Positions 43,777 to 53,023 of a stretch of 64,000 nucleotides of DNA are shown piece after piece. Source of the stretch: Thermoleophilia bacterium SCSIO 60948 (GTDB lineage Bacteria > Actinomycetota > Thermoleophilia > Solirubrobacterales > 70-9); assembly GCA_021496505.1 (NCBI GenBank), contig CP053031.1, forward strand, positions 1,976,001 to 2,040,000, written 5' to 3'. Every line of letters begins with the position of its first letter. The stretch's first letter is position 1. The notes beneath the pieces are model-generated. The model worked only from the letters and a program-made list of their open reading frames with translations. It ran no database searches and had not been told where the DNA came from. Made by a program: the position numbers and the translations under genes.

Positions 43777-44976
43777 TCAGTAGGCGGGGGCCCTGCTCTT
43801 GGAGGTGAGCCGCGCTTGAATGTGGATGCTCTGCAGGATCCCCACCGCCAGGAACATCGCGACGACCGATGAGCCTCCGAAGCTCATCAGCGGCAATGGA
43901 ATTCCTGTGATCGGGGCGATCCCGAGGTTCATGCCCACGTTGACGAAGAGGTGAAACAGCAGCATGGCGGCGATACCGCCGGCGATCATGCTCCCGTAGA
44001 GGTTCTTCGACATCGTCAAGATGCGCAGCGCCCGCCAGATGAGCAGGGCGTACAGGGACATAAGAATTGCGGCTCCCACGAACCCGAAACGCTCCGCCAC
44101 GACGGCGAAGATGAAGTCGGTGTGTCGCTCGGGTAGGAAACCATTCTGTGACTGGGTGGATTCGTCGCCACGCCCGGTCTTACCTCCAGAGCCTATGGCG
44201 ATCAGCGACTGATTGATCTGGTAGCTGGAGTCACCGGGGTCGTCGGAGGGGTCGAGGAAGGCCGTCAGACGGTCCTCCTGGTAGCCCTCGAGCAGTGGCA
44301 TGTTGAGCGCCGGCATCACGACGAGGACGACGGCGATGAACGCCGTCGCGGCGCCTCCGAGCACCGCGAGGTGGGTCCAGCGGGTGCCGCCGATCCACAG
44401 AACCGCGAACGTGATCACGACGTAGACGCTCGCCGTTCCGAGGTCCGGCTGGAGCAGGACCATCGCCGCCGGGATCATCCCGAGCAGCAGGATCTGGAGC
44501 GTCTTTCGGGCCGGCGAGACGCGCCGGACGCCGTCGAGGACGAACGCCGAAAGCGCCAGGAGCAGCAGCACCTTGCCGATCTCCGACGGCTGGAAGCTGA
44601 AGAACGGGAACTCGATCGATGCCTTCTGGCCTCGCGCCGCGGTTCCGAAGACGATGACGAGCGCGATCAGGCCGAGGATCGCGGCGTAGATCCCGACCCG
44701 CAGCTCGCGAAAGCGCGAGTAGTCGACCCGCATCGCCGCGAACATGAACGCCGTCCCGACGACCGCGTAGATCGCCTGGCGAAGCGCGTAGTAATAGGGC
44801 TCGCCGGGGATGTCGCCGGCCGTGGTGACGGCCAGCGTGTAGATCGAGAAGCCAACGATCAGGAACGTCACGCCGAGCAGCGTGAAGTCCATGTTGATCA
44901 GTGAGGTGCGCTCCTTCGCCGCCTCGCGCTGGCGGTCGGTCTGGAAGCTGCGTGGCTGCGGGATCGCTTCCATCAC
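43777..44976 (-). CDS. rodA: rod-shape-determining peptidoglycan polymerase RodA
   Basis: RodA is the SEDS glycosyltransferase that polymerises lipid II during elongation with PBP2. The 399-residue protein has about ten membrane helices. SEDS motifs include FFSFQPSEIGKVLLLLALSA, LLQPDLGTASVYVVITFAVL, HTDFIFAVVAERFGFVGAA, and the terminal TGIPLPLMSFGGSSVVAMF. The GTG start overlaps the mrdA stop as GTGA, and adjacency to PBP2 and mreBCD argues for RodA rather than FtsW. Confidence 0.94.
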   Translation of the reverse strand: MMEAIPQPRSFQTDRQREAAKERTSLINMDFTLLGVTFLIVGFSIYTLAVTTAGDIPGEPYYYALRQAIYAVVGTAFMFAAMRVDYSRFRELRVGIYAAILGLIALVIVFGTAARGQKASIEFPFFSFQPSEIGKVLLLLALSAFVLDGVRRVSPARKTLQILLLGMIPAAMVLLQPDLGTASVYVVITFAVLWIGGTRWTHLAVLGGAATAFIAVVLVVMPALNMPLLEGYQEDRLTAFLDPSDDPGDSSYQINQSLIAIGSGGKTGRGDESTQSQNGFLPERHTDFIFAVVAERFGFVGAAILMSLYALLIWRALRILTMSKNLYGSMIAGGIAAMLLFHLFVNVGMNLGIAPITGIPLPLMSFGGSSVVAMFLAVGILQSIHIQARLTSKSRAPAY

Positions 44977-46862
44977 TCAGCCGTCGCACTCACCGCGCAG
45001 CCCGGGCTGACGCGCTTGACGTCGAAGAAGTCCGTCAGCACCGACTTGACCGCGGGCGCGGCGGAGTCGGCGCCGAAGCCGCCCTCCTCCATCGTCATCG
45101 CGATCGCGATCTGCGGGTTGTCGGCCGGAGCGAGGGCGACGTACCAGGACTGGTCCTCGTAGCCGAAGCGCTCCGCGGTACCGGTCTTGCCGGCGATATC
45201 GACGGGGAAGTCGCCGAAGCAGCCGTAGGAGGTGCCGCCGGGCGCCATCGCCGCGTCCTCGAGGCCGGCCATGATCGAGTCGACCCAGCCGGGATCGAGC
45301 TCGACGGTGCGCCTGACCTCGGGCTGGATCTGCTGGAGCGTGCGGCCGTCGGGGTCCTGGACTCGCATGCCGAGCCGCGGCTCCATCACCTTGCCGCCGT
45401 TGGCGATCGCCGAGTAGGCGACGGCCATCTGAAGCGGGTCGGCGAGGAAATCGCCCTGGCCGACGGAGAAGTTGATGTTCGAGCCGATCGTCCAGGGGTT
45501 GAACCCGTCCTCGACGAGCGCGTTCTGCCACTTCGGGTCCGGCACGCGGCCCGGTTCCTCGTTCGGGAGGTCGAGCCCGGTGGCCGAACCGAATGAGAAG
45601 CGCCGCGCCCAGTCCTGGAGCGCGCCGCCGTCGCCGGTGTCGACGTTCATCTCCGCGCCGAGCGTGTAGAAGAAGACGTCGGAGGAGACCTGCATCGCGC
45701 CCTGGAGGTTCTGCGCCCCGAGGATCGCGTCGCCGGCGTTGCAGAAGTCCTGCGTTCCGACGCTGTAGCAGCCGGTCGAGTCGTCGATCACGCGCGAGGT
45801 CGTCAGGTTGCCGTTGTCGAGCGCGGCGACCGCGGTGATCGGCTTGAAGGTCGAGCCCGTCGGATATCCGCCCTTGATCGCGCGGTTGTAGAGCGGGTTG
45901 TCGTTGCTCTCGCTCGTCAGCGCCTTGTAATCGGACTGCTTGACCACCGGCTTGGCGAAGACCGACGGGTCGTAGGTCGGATACGAGCCCATCGCGAGCA
46001 CCTCGCCCGTGTTCGGGTCGATCGCGGCGAACGCGCCGGGCAGGCCGCGCGCCTCCATCGCGTCCTCGGCCGTCTTCTGCAGGCCCGCGTCGAGCGAGGT
46101 CACGAGGTCGTTGCCGGGCTCGGGCTCGCGCCGCGAGAGCGCGCGGCCGGTCGGCAGCCCGTTGGCGTCGACCTGGACCCGGGTCGCGCCGTTGATCCCG
46201 CGCAGGACGTCGTCGTAGGTGTACTCGAGACCGTCCTGGCCGATCGAATCGCCCGGCTCGATGCCCTTCCACTGCGGATCGTCTATCTGGTCCTCGGAGA
46301 TCTCACGGACGTAGCCGAGCTCGTGCGCGGCGAGTGAGCCTTCGGGGTAGCGCCGGACGTAGATCCGGTCGACGGTGACGCCGCGGTACTCCTCCTGGTT
46401 CTCGGCCAGGTAGTAGACGAGCTCGTAGGGGACGTCGCGTTCGAGCGTGACCGGGCTCGCCGGCGCCTCGAACGTCGACTGGCGGATCCGCTTGCGGATC
46501 TTCTTCTCCGACCACCCGATCAGCTCGCCCGTGCGCTCGAACAGCTCGGACTGTTTGCGTCGCGAGCTCGGGAGCTCATCGGTGCGGATCTGGAGCGCGA
46601 GCGCAGTGCGGTTCGTGACCAGCGGCTCGCCGTTTCGGTCGAGGATCTCGCCGCGCGGCGCCTGGACGGTGAACTCGCGCACCTGGTTGTCCTGAGCCTC
46701 GGCCAGGTACTCGTCGCCCGAGAGCACCTCGAGGTACCAGAGGCGGAAGAAGATGACCGCGAAGAGCAGCATCGCGGCGCCGCCGATCGCGGCGACGCGC
46801 ACGGGAAAGCGCGCGCCCGTCGGGCGCGACTCGTTGTCGAAGCCTCGGCCACCCGTCATCAC
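44973..46862 (-). CDS. mrdA: penicillin-binding protein 2 (class B transpeptidase)
   Basis: PBP2 crosslinks peptidoglycan during elongation as partner of RodA. The 629-residue protein has an N-terminal membrane anchor (VAAIGGAAMLLFAVIFFRLW), a dimerisation/pedestal domain (APRGEILDRNGEPLVTN) and the transpeptidase domain with SxxK in PTGSTFKPIT near residue 340, the SxN-equivalent SSDVFFYTLG, and KTG in IAGKTGTAERFG. The GTG start overlaps the mreD stop, giving tight mreD-mrdA-rodA coupling. Confidence 0.95.
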   Translation of the reverse strand: MMTGGRGFDNESRPTGARFPVRVAAIGGAAMLLFAVIFFRLWYLEVLSGDEYLAEAQDNQVREFTVQAPRGEILDRNGEPLVTNRTALALQIRTDELPSSRRKQSELFERTGELIGWSEKKIRKRIRQSTFEAPASPVTLERDVPYELVYYLAENQEEYRGVTVDRIYVRRYPEGSLAAHELGYVREISEDQIDDPQWKGIEPGDSIGQDGLEYTYDDVLRGINGATRVQVDANGLPTGRALSRREPEPGNDLVTSLDAGLQKTAEDAMEARGLPGAFAAIDPNTGEVLAMGSYPTYDPSVFAKPVVKQSDYKALTSESNDNPLYNRAIKGGYPTGSTFKPITAVAALDNGNLTTSRVIDDSTGCYSVGTQDFCNAGDAILGAQNLQGAMQVSSDVFFYTLGAEMNVDTGDGGALQDWARRFSFGSATGLDLPNEEPGRVPDPKWQNALVEDGFNPWTIGSNINFSVGQGDFLADPLQMAVAYSAIANGGKVMEPRLGMRVQDPDGRTLQQIQPEVRRTVELDPGWVDSIMAGLEDAAMAPGGTSYGCFGDFPVDIAGKTGTAERFGYEDQSWYVALAPADNPQIAIAMTMEEGGFGADSAAPAVKSVLTDFFDVKRVSPGCAVSATAE

Positions 46863-47461
46863 GGCGCGGCCACCCGCCTACGGATCCGCGGACCGCGGCG
46901 GCGCCGGCGCTCGCGGCGCCCGGCGCGACCCTCACTCAGCACCCGAGCGCTCGACGGCTCGTCGATCAGTGCCGGGCGCAGGATGCGGCGGAGCAGCGGA
47001 TAGACGGGCAGGGCGAGCAGGAACGCCAGCAGGCCCTTGATCAGGATCTCGCGCACGACCAGCCCGGAGACCGGCGCGTCGACGCCGAGCATCAACTGCA
47101 TCGCCGCGAAGGCAGAGCCCGCGACGACGGTGAACCCGGCCGCGAGCAGCGGCGGGGTGAGCGAGTTGGAGATCTCGAAGCCCTCGCGGAAGCGACCGGC
47201 GAGATAGCCGACGAGAAGCAGCGCCAGCGAGCTGATGCCGAGCGTCTGGAGCAGCAGCGAATCGAGCAGCAGCCCGGCCGAGAAGCCGCAGACCGCGCCG
47301 ACGACGCCGCCGCCGAGCAGCCCGAGGCAGATCACGACGACCGCGAGCAGGTCCGGCGACGTGCCGAACAGCTCGACGAACGAGAAGAACGAGGTCTGGA
47401 GCAGGACCGCGGCGAGCAGGATCAGCCCGATCCGGATCCCGATCCGGCGTGTGACGATCAC
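46859..47461 (-). CDS. mreD: rod shape-determining protein MreD
   Basis: MreD is a membrane component of the elongasome. The 200-residue protein has five to six hydrophobic segments (IGLILLAAVLLQTSFFSFVE, LLAVVVICLGLLGGGVVGAV, ISSLALLLVGYLAGRF, REILIKGLLAFLLALPVY) and a basic cytoplasmic tail. Sequence conservation in this family is low; the call rests on topology and on the overlap with mreC and mrdA (4 nt each). Confidence 0.9.
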   Translation of the reverse strand: MIVTRRIGIRIGLILLAAVLLQTSFFSFVELFGTSPDLLAVVVICLGLLGGGVVGAVCGFSAGLLLDSLLLQTLGISSLALLLVGYLAGRFREGFEISNSLTPPLLAAGFTVVAGSAFAAMQLMLGVDAPVSGLVVREILIKGLLAFLLALPVYPLLRRILRPALIDEPSSARVLSEGRAGRRERRRRRGPRIRRRVAAP

Positions 47462-48327
47462 CCGGGCACCCCGCCGCTGTCCGGGCCACCGGTCAGGACC
47501 TCGACGTACTCGAGATTGCGGATGTCGGCGAACGGCTCGACGACGACCTCCTGGAACTCACCCTGACCCGCGGTCGACTCGGTGATCCGGCCGATCTCGA
47601 TCCCCGGCGGGTAGTACGAGGAGAACTTACCGTCGCGGATCCCGGCGGTGATCAGGATGCTCGCCTCGTCGACGGGCTCCTCGTTCTCGATGAAGTCGAG
47701 CCGCAGCTCCTCGGGGTTGCCGACCTCGGCCTCGACGATCCCCTGCGTCCCGTCGGGAACGACCTCGGCGGTCACGGCGTTGCGGTGATCGGTGATCAGC
47801 GAGACGGTCGCCGTCCCCGACGTGACCTTGCCGACCTTGCCGACTAGCCCGTCGCCGGTCCGCACGGCGTCGTTGACCTGGAGGCCCGCGCTCGTGCCCT
47901 TGTCGATCTGGACGGTCGAGTACCAGGCGTTCGACGAGCGCCCGATGACCCGCGCGGTGACGGGCTCGTACGCGGAGATCTCCCCGTCGCGGTCCAGGTC
48001 GAGCTGGGCACGCAGGTCCTCGTTCTCCTCGATCGCGCCCTCGGCGCGCGCCAGCTCGGCGCGGGTCGAGGCGAGCTCGGCCTCGAGGTCGTCGTTCTCA
48101 CCCTGGGCCGAGAACGTGTCGCCGACCCAGTTGACGAGATCGCGTGCGGGCTTGAGCGCGCGGCTCGCACCCTCCTCGATCGGCGCGAAGACGGTCGCAA
48201 GCGCTCGCTGCACCGAGGCGACCGGACCGCTCTGGGCCTGCGAGAACGAGAGCGAGAGGAGGACGAGGCACGCGACCACGAGCGCGACGAGGACGATTCG
48301 CCGCCGCCTTACGTCCTTTCGATACAC
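47458..48327 (-). CDS. mreC: rod shape-determining protein MreC
   Basis: MreC links the cytoplasmic MreB filament to periplasmic PBP2. The 289-residue protein has one N-terminal helix (RIVLVALVVACLVLLSLSFS), a coiled coil (DLEAELASTRAELARAEGAI) and the double beta-barrel MreC domain (YEPVTARVIGRSSNAWYSTV, DGLVGKVGKVTSGTATVSLI, TAEVVPDGTQGIVEAE). It lies 15 nt after mreB and overlaps mreD by 4 nt. Confidence 0.94.
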   Translation of the reverse strand: MYRKDVRRRRIVLVALVVACLVLLSLSFSQAQSGPVASVQRALATVFAPIEEGASRALKPARDLVNWVGDTFSAQGENDDLEAELASTRAELARAEGAIEENEDLRAQLDLDRDGEISAYEPVTARVIGRSSNAWYSTVQIDKGTSAGLQVNDAVRTGDGLVGKVGKVTSGTATVSLITDHRNAVTAEVVPDGTQGIVEAEVGNPEELRLDFIENEEPVDEASILITAGIRDGKFSSYYPPGIEIGRITESTAGQGEFQEVVVEPFADIRNLEYVEVLTGGPDSGGVPG

Positions 48328-48342
48328 GAGCCCCGGTCCCCG

Positions 48343-49395
<1,053 letters not shown>

Positions 49396-49640
49396 TCGGG
49401 TCTAGCGCTCTTTCCTCGGGGTCGGTTACGTGGCGGGCATCCAGCCCCGGCGTGGGCGCGCGAGCGGGTCTTCGGTGACTCAGCCCTTGGCTCCCAGAAC
49501 GGCTCTCCCATGGGGCCCCTCGGGGCCGCGAAGCCTGTTCTCACCTGCGGCGGACGTCCTCGCCGCGGGCGCAGTGTAGCGCGGGTTTCGGCCACCTCGA
49601 ACCCCAAGTCGAGGGCTTTGGGAAACCCTAACCCTATTTC
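49396..49640 (-). promoter_or_regulatory. intergenic region upstream of mreB
   Basis: About 245 nt without a supported gene. A TACACT hexamer at 49573-49578 is the best -10 candidate for mreB and would leave a leader of roughly 175 nt. A purine-rich GGAAAGAG lies some 15 nt before the ATG. The maf stop is at the far end; no clear terminator is visible. Confidence 0.35.
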
Positions 49641-50246
49641 TTAGCTCCAGGGTTTTGGCGCGTTAGCGGAAGTTGCTGCGAAAAGCTCGGGAACTGTTGC
49701 GCGAAGCGCTCTTATCGGCAGCCCGACGATGTTCGAGAAATCTCCCTCGAACGCGGCCACGAGCATCGATCCGAGGCCCTGGATCGCGTATCCACCGGCC
49801 TTTCCGCGCCACTCGTTCGATGCGAGGTAGAGGTCTACGAGGGTCTCGTCGAGCTCGCGGAAGCGGACCCGGCTTATCTCGAGGGCGCTGCGCGGTTCCT
49901 CGCCGGGAAGGAGCGCCACGAGCCCGCCCAGGACCTCGTGGGTGCGCCCGGAGAGGCGGCCGAGGCTTGCCCTGGCCTCGGTCAGGTCGGCGGGCTTGCC
50001 GAGGACCTCCCCGTCGAGCGCGACGTCGGTGTCGCACGCGATTACGATCGCATCGCCGACAGCTCGCTCGCGGACGGTGCGGGCCTTGAGCCCCGCGTTG
50101 GCGAGGACGAGCTCACGCGGGTCTCCGCTGGCGAGCTCGTCGACGTCCGGCACGTCGACCTCGAAGTCGAGTCCGAGGCCCGAGAGGATGTCGCGGCGCC
50201 TCGGCGAGCCCGAGGCGAGGACGAGGCGCCGCGACGCGGCGTTCAG
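49641..50246 (-). CDS. maf: Maf-family nucleotide pyrophosphatase, CTG start
   Basis: Maf proteins hydrolyse non-canonical nucleoside triphosphates. From CTG 50246 the 201-residue protein reads M-N-A-A-S-R-R then [19 protein letters not shown], the family N-terminus, then [32 protein letters not shown] and [19 protein letters not shown]. The first canonical start (GTG 50153) would remove the substrate loop. The CTG overlaps the ndk TGA as CTGA, exactly like the ATGA/GTGA couplings elsewhere here. Family length is matched. Confidence 0.9.
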   Translation of the reverse strand: MNAASRRLVLASGSPRRRDILSGLGLDFEVDVPDVDELASGDPRELVLANAGLKARTVRERAVGDAIVIACDTDVALDGEVLGKPADLTEARASLGRLSGRTHEVLGGLVALLPGEEPRSALEISRVRFRELDETLVDLYLASNEWRGKAGGYAIQGLGSMLVAAFEGDFSNIVGLPIRALRATVPELFAATSANAPKPWS

Positions 50247-50656
50247 CGCTCCGGGAACCAGATCCCGATCTCGCGCTCGGCCGATTCGTCGGAATCAGAG
50301 CCGTGGACCATGTTGAACGTGACCTCGAGGCCGAGATCGCCTCGGATCGAGCCCGGAGCCGCCTCGACCGGGTTCGTTGCGCCGATCAGCTGGCGGGCGG
50401 CCTTGACGGCATGCGGACCGGAGAGGATCGCGGCGACGAGCGGTCCGCCGGTGATGAACTCGACGAGCTCGCCGAAGAACGGCTTCTCGGAGTGCTCGGC
50501 GTAGTGCTGCTTGGCGATGTCCTCGTCGGCCTGGATCAGCTTGAGGGCCTCGAGCTTGAGTCCCTTGCGCTCGAAGCGACCGAGGACCTCGCCGGTGAGG
50601 CCGCGCGAGAAGGCGTCGGGCTTGACGAGGATGAGTGTCTGTTCTGAAGAAGCCAT
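50243..50656 (-). CDS. ndk: nucleoside diphosphate kinase
   Basis: Ndk equilibrates nucleoside di- and triphosphates through a phosphohistidine. The 137-residue protein has [32 protein letters not shown], the [18 protein letters not shown] stretch, and the catalytic His118 in NMVHGSDS. It is co-transcribed with maf. A TAGGCT hexamer 10 nt before the ATG suggests a leaderless message. Confidence 0.97.
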   Translation of the reverse strand: MASSEQTLILVKPDAFSRGLTGEVLGRFERKGLKLEALKLIQADEDIAKQHYAEHSEKPFFGELVEFITGGPLVAAILSGPHAVKAARQLIGATNPVEAAPGSIRGDLGLEVTFNMVHGSDSDESAEREIGIWFPER

Positions 50657-50666
50657 ATCGGCGGCG

Positions 50667-50672
50667 AGCCTA
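50667..50672 (-). promoter_or_regulatory. -10 hexamer TAGGCT of ndk-maf
   Basis: TAGGCT lies 10 nt before the ndk ATG, with no Shine-Dalgarno between. Confidence 0.4.
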
Positions 50673-50709
50673 GCTCGCGCCGTGCGCGGTGCTGAGAGCG
50701 CCTGACGGC

Positions 50710-51549
50710 CTAGCGGCCGGTGCCGTCGTCGGCGTCGTACGGCCGCGACTCCGGGCGCCGCGACGCCGGACGCGCACCGGAGCCCTGCCGCTGCTTGGCG
50801 GGCGCTGAGCGCGCCGGGGCGGGCTTGCGAGACGAGCCGGATTCACCCGCGCCCTTCTCGGAGGACTCAGGCGCCGAGCCGCCGTTGGCCGCGGGCGGGG
50901 CAGAAGATGAATCCTCGGCCGGCTTCGCCGAGCGGGAAGATCGCGAGCGACCGATGCGTTCGGCGGGCGAGACGCGCGAGGAGGAGCTGCTGCGTGACGA
51001 GCGCGCCGGCTCCGCGGCAGGCTCACGCCTCGGTTCGGCCTCCGGCCTCGAGGGCCGACGGGCGCGACCACCGCTGGCGGGGCGCCCGGCCATCGGGGCG
51101 GAGCGGACCGGCGTCTCGCAGTAGGGACAGACGCTCCAGCGCGGGTCGATCGGGCGGTTGCAGTTCGTGCACGGATCCTTGATCCGCGTCTGGCAGTTGG
51201 GGCAGCGCAGGTAGTTGCGCTCGATCGGGAACTCGCAGCTCGGGCACGACTGCTCCTCGAGCTGGCGCAGGCGCATCTCGGAGGCGCGCACCTCGAGCTC
51301 GCGCTCGCGACGGTCGGCGAGCAACTCCGGCGGGCGGAGGATCGAGTAGATGATCGTGCCGACGAACGGGAACAGCGAGGCGACGGTCGCGGTCGTCACG
51401 AGCACCGGATCCTCGAGGCGGCGGCGCGCGTCGAGGAAGGTGTAGACGACGAGCGAGATGTAGACGACGATCAGGAACAGCAGCAGCAGGCTCACCGCTG
51501 TGTTCACGCCGGCGTTCTCGATGCCGAAGATTGCGACCGGGACGGACAA
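50710..51549 (-). CDS. zinc-ribbon membrane protein
   Basis: The 279-residue protein has two N-terminal membrane helices ([36 protein letters not shown]), a charged helix, then a double zinc ribbon ([18 protein letters not shown] and [18 protein letters not shown]) near residues 100-150, and a long basic, Ser/Arg/Pro-rich tail. The function is unknown. The TTG at 51549 was chosen because TAGACT lies 8 nt upstream and the helix follows naturally; an upstream in-frame TTG at 51570 would overlap that hexamer. Confidence 0.8.
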   Translation of the reverse strand: MSVPVAIFGIENAGVNTAVSLLLLFLIVVYISLVVYTFLDARRRLEDPVLVTTATVASLFPFVGTIIYSILRPPELLADRRERELEVRASEMRLRQLEEQSCPSCEFPIERNYLRCPNCQTRIKDPCTNCNRPIDPRWSVCPYCETPVRSAPMAGRPASGGRARRPSRPEAEPRREPAAEPARSSRSSSSSRVSPAERIGRSRSSRSAKPAEDSSSAPPAANGGSAPESSEKGAGESGSSRKPAPARSAPAKQRQGSGARPASRRPESRPYDADDGTGR

Positions 51550-51557
51550 GCTCAAGC

Positions 51558-51563
51558 AGTCTA
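51558..51563 (-). promoter_or_regulatory. -10 hexamer TAGACT of the zinc-ribbon gene
   Basis: TAGACT is 8 nt before TTG 51549 and decides between two candidate starts for the downstream gene. Confidence 0.45.
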
Positions 51564-51601
51564 TTCGCAAACGCGGCGCAGACTCCTCGCCAACTCCGGG
51601 C

Positions 51602-51721
51602 TCACAGGAACAGGCGACCGAACAGATAGCCGAGCCCGAAGAAGACGAGGATCACGATCGCGACGACCGCCGCGACGAGTCCCATCATCTGTAAGAGCTC
51701 GGTCCGAGCCTGTTTGTCCAA
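51602..51721 (-). CDS. very small membrane protein
   Basis: A 39-residue frame starts at TTG with AGGAGAG six nt upstream and encodes MDKQARTELLQMM followed by one hydrophobic helix (LVAAVVAIVILVFFGLGYLF). It lies between folC and the zinc-ribbon gene on the same strand. No family is recognised. The ribosome binding site and coherent helix support it, but its size makes it uncertain. Confidence 0.6.
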   Translation of the reverse strand: MDKQARTELLQMMGLVAAVVAIVILVFFGLGYLFGRLFL

Positions 51722-51746
51722 CTGCTCTCCTCTGACCCCTGGCGAT

Positions 51747-53006
51747 CTAACCGGACGGCCGGTTACCCGGATCGGCGTGGGACAGAAGGTAGTGCGAGCC
51801 GGTGACGAGCGCCACCCCGCCCTGCTCACGCGCCGTCGCGACCGTCCTCGCGACCGCCTCGCTCGGCTCCTCGACGGGCTCGGCGGCGATCCCCGCCTGC
51901 GCGGCGAGCCGCGCCAGCTCACTCGCCGCGATCGACTCGCCGGGTCGTCCGAGTCCGCGCAGTTCGGACGCGGGGAGGCTCGTGAGAACGATGCGCGAGA
52001 CGACCGGTGCGAGCGCCGCCAGGATCCCGGCCGCATCCTTGCCGGCGAGGATCGCGACGCACGCGATCACCTGACGTCCCGCGGCGAGCCCCGCGACGGC
52101 CTCGGCGAGCGCCGCGGCACCGGCCGGGTTGTGGGCGACGTCGAGGAGCAGCGGCGGGTCGCCGTCTCGAAGCTCGGCGCGCCCGGCGAGCTCGAGCGAC
52201 GCGGCGACCTCGCGGACCGCCTCGACGTCGAGCCGGCCGAGGATCGTCTCGGCCGCGGCGAGCGCGACCGCGAAGTCGCGGCGCAGGAACGGAGCGTCGT
52301 TACGAAGCTCGATCGCCGGCGCGAGGTCTCGGACGTCGACGAACCGCGCCCCGAGCGCGTCCGCGTGCTCGCGCGCGAGTCGCCTGACCGAATCCGGCAG
52401 CCGCCCGGCGATCAGGGTCGAATGCGGTCTGAGGACGGCGAGCTTCTCGGTCGCGATCTCCTCCTCGGTGTCGCCGAGCAGCTCCGTGTGCTCGAGCGCC
52501 ACCGAGGTCAGGGCCGTCACCCTCGAGGGCAGGACGTTCGTCGCGTCGAGCCGCCCGCCGAGACCGGCCTCGATGACGCCCACCTCGACGCCCGCCGCCG
52601 CCATCGCGACGAAGGCGGCGGCCGTGATCGCCTCGAACTGCGTGACCCTCTCTCCCTCCTCGAGCGTCCGCTCGACCGCCGCGGCGGTCTGCGAGACGCG
52701 CTCGAGCGCCGCGGCGAGCGCGGCCGGTTCGATCGGCGCGCCGTCGAGCACGATCCGCTCCTCCCAGCGGTGCTCGTGCGGCGAGAGGTAGGCGCCGCTT
52801 CGCATCCCATGGGCGCGGAGCAGCTCCGCGCCCATCGCGGTGACCGAGGACTTCCCGTTCGTACCGACGACGTGGACCGATGCGAAGCGATGCTGCGGCA
52901 TTCCGAGCGCGGTGACCAGACGGCCCATCCGCTCGAGGCCGAATCGCCAGCCGACCGGCTCGAGCGAGTCGAGGTAGGCCTCGGCGTCGGCGCTCGTCCA
53001 GGACAC
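51747..53006 (-). CDS. folC: folylpolyglutamate synthase / dihydrofolate synthase
   Basis: FolC adds glutamate to (dihydro)pteroate or folates. The 419-residue Mur-ligase-fold protein has VHVVGTNGKSSVTAMGAELL (P-loop) near residue 45, SPHEHRWEERI, the folate site GLGGRLDATNVL, SVALEHTELLGDTEEEIATE and the C-terminal LLLDVAHNPAGAAALAEAV. The start is GTG, 17 nt after valS, the common valS-folC pairing. Confidence 0.95.
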   Translation of the reverse strand: MSWTSADAEAYLDSLEPVGWRFGLERMGRLVTALGMPQHRFASVHVVGTNGKSSVTAMGAELLRAHGMRSGAYLSPHEHRWEERIVLDGAPIEPAALAAALERVSQTAAAVERTLEEGERVTQFEAITAAAFVAMAAAGVEVGVIEAGLGGRLDATNVLPSRVTALTSVALEHTELLGDTEEEIATEKLAVLRPHSTLIAGRLPDSVRRLAREHADALGARFVDVRDLAPAIELRNDAPFLRRDFAVALAAAETILGRLDVEAVREVAASLELAGRAELRDGDPPLLLDVAHNPAGAAALAEAVAGLAAGRQVIACVAILAGKDAAGILAALAPVVSRIVLTSLPASELRGLGRPGESIAASELARLAAQAGIAAEPVEEPSEAVARTVATAREQGGVALVTGSHYLLSHADPGNRPSG

Positions 53007-53023
53007 GTGCGGGCGGACCCCGC

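Noticed and set aside
49611-49640. Telomere-like TAGGGTTAGGG on the minus strand after maf
   Set aside because: It is a single short occurrence in an ordinary intergenic region with no terminal structure.
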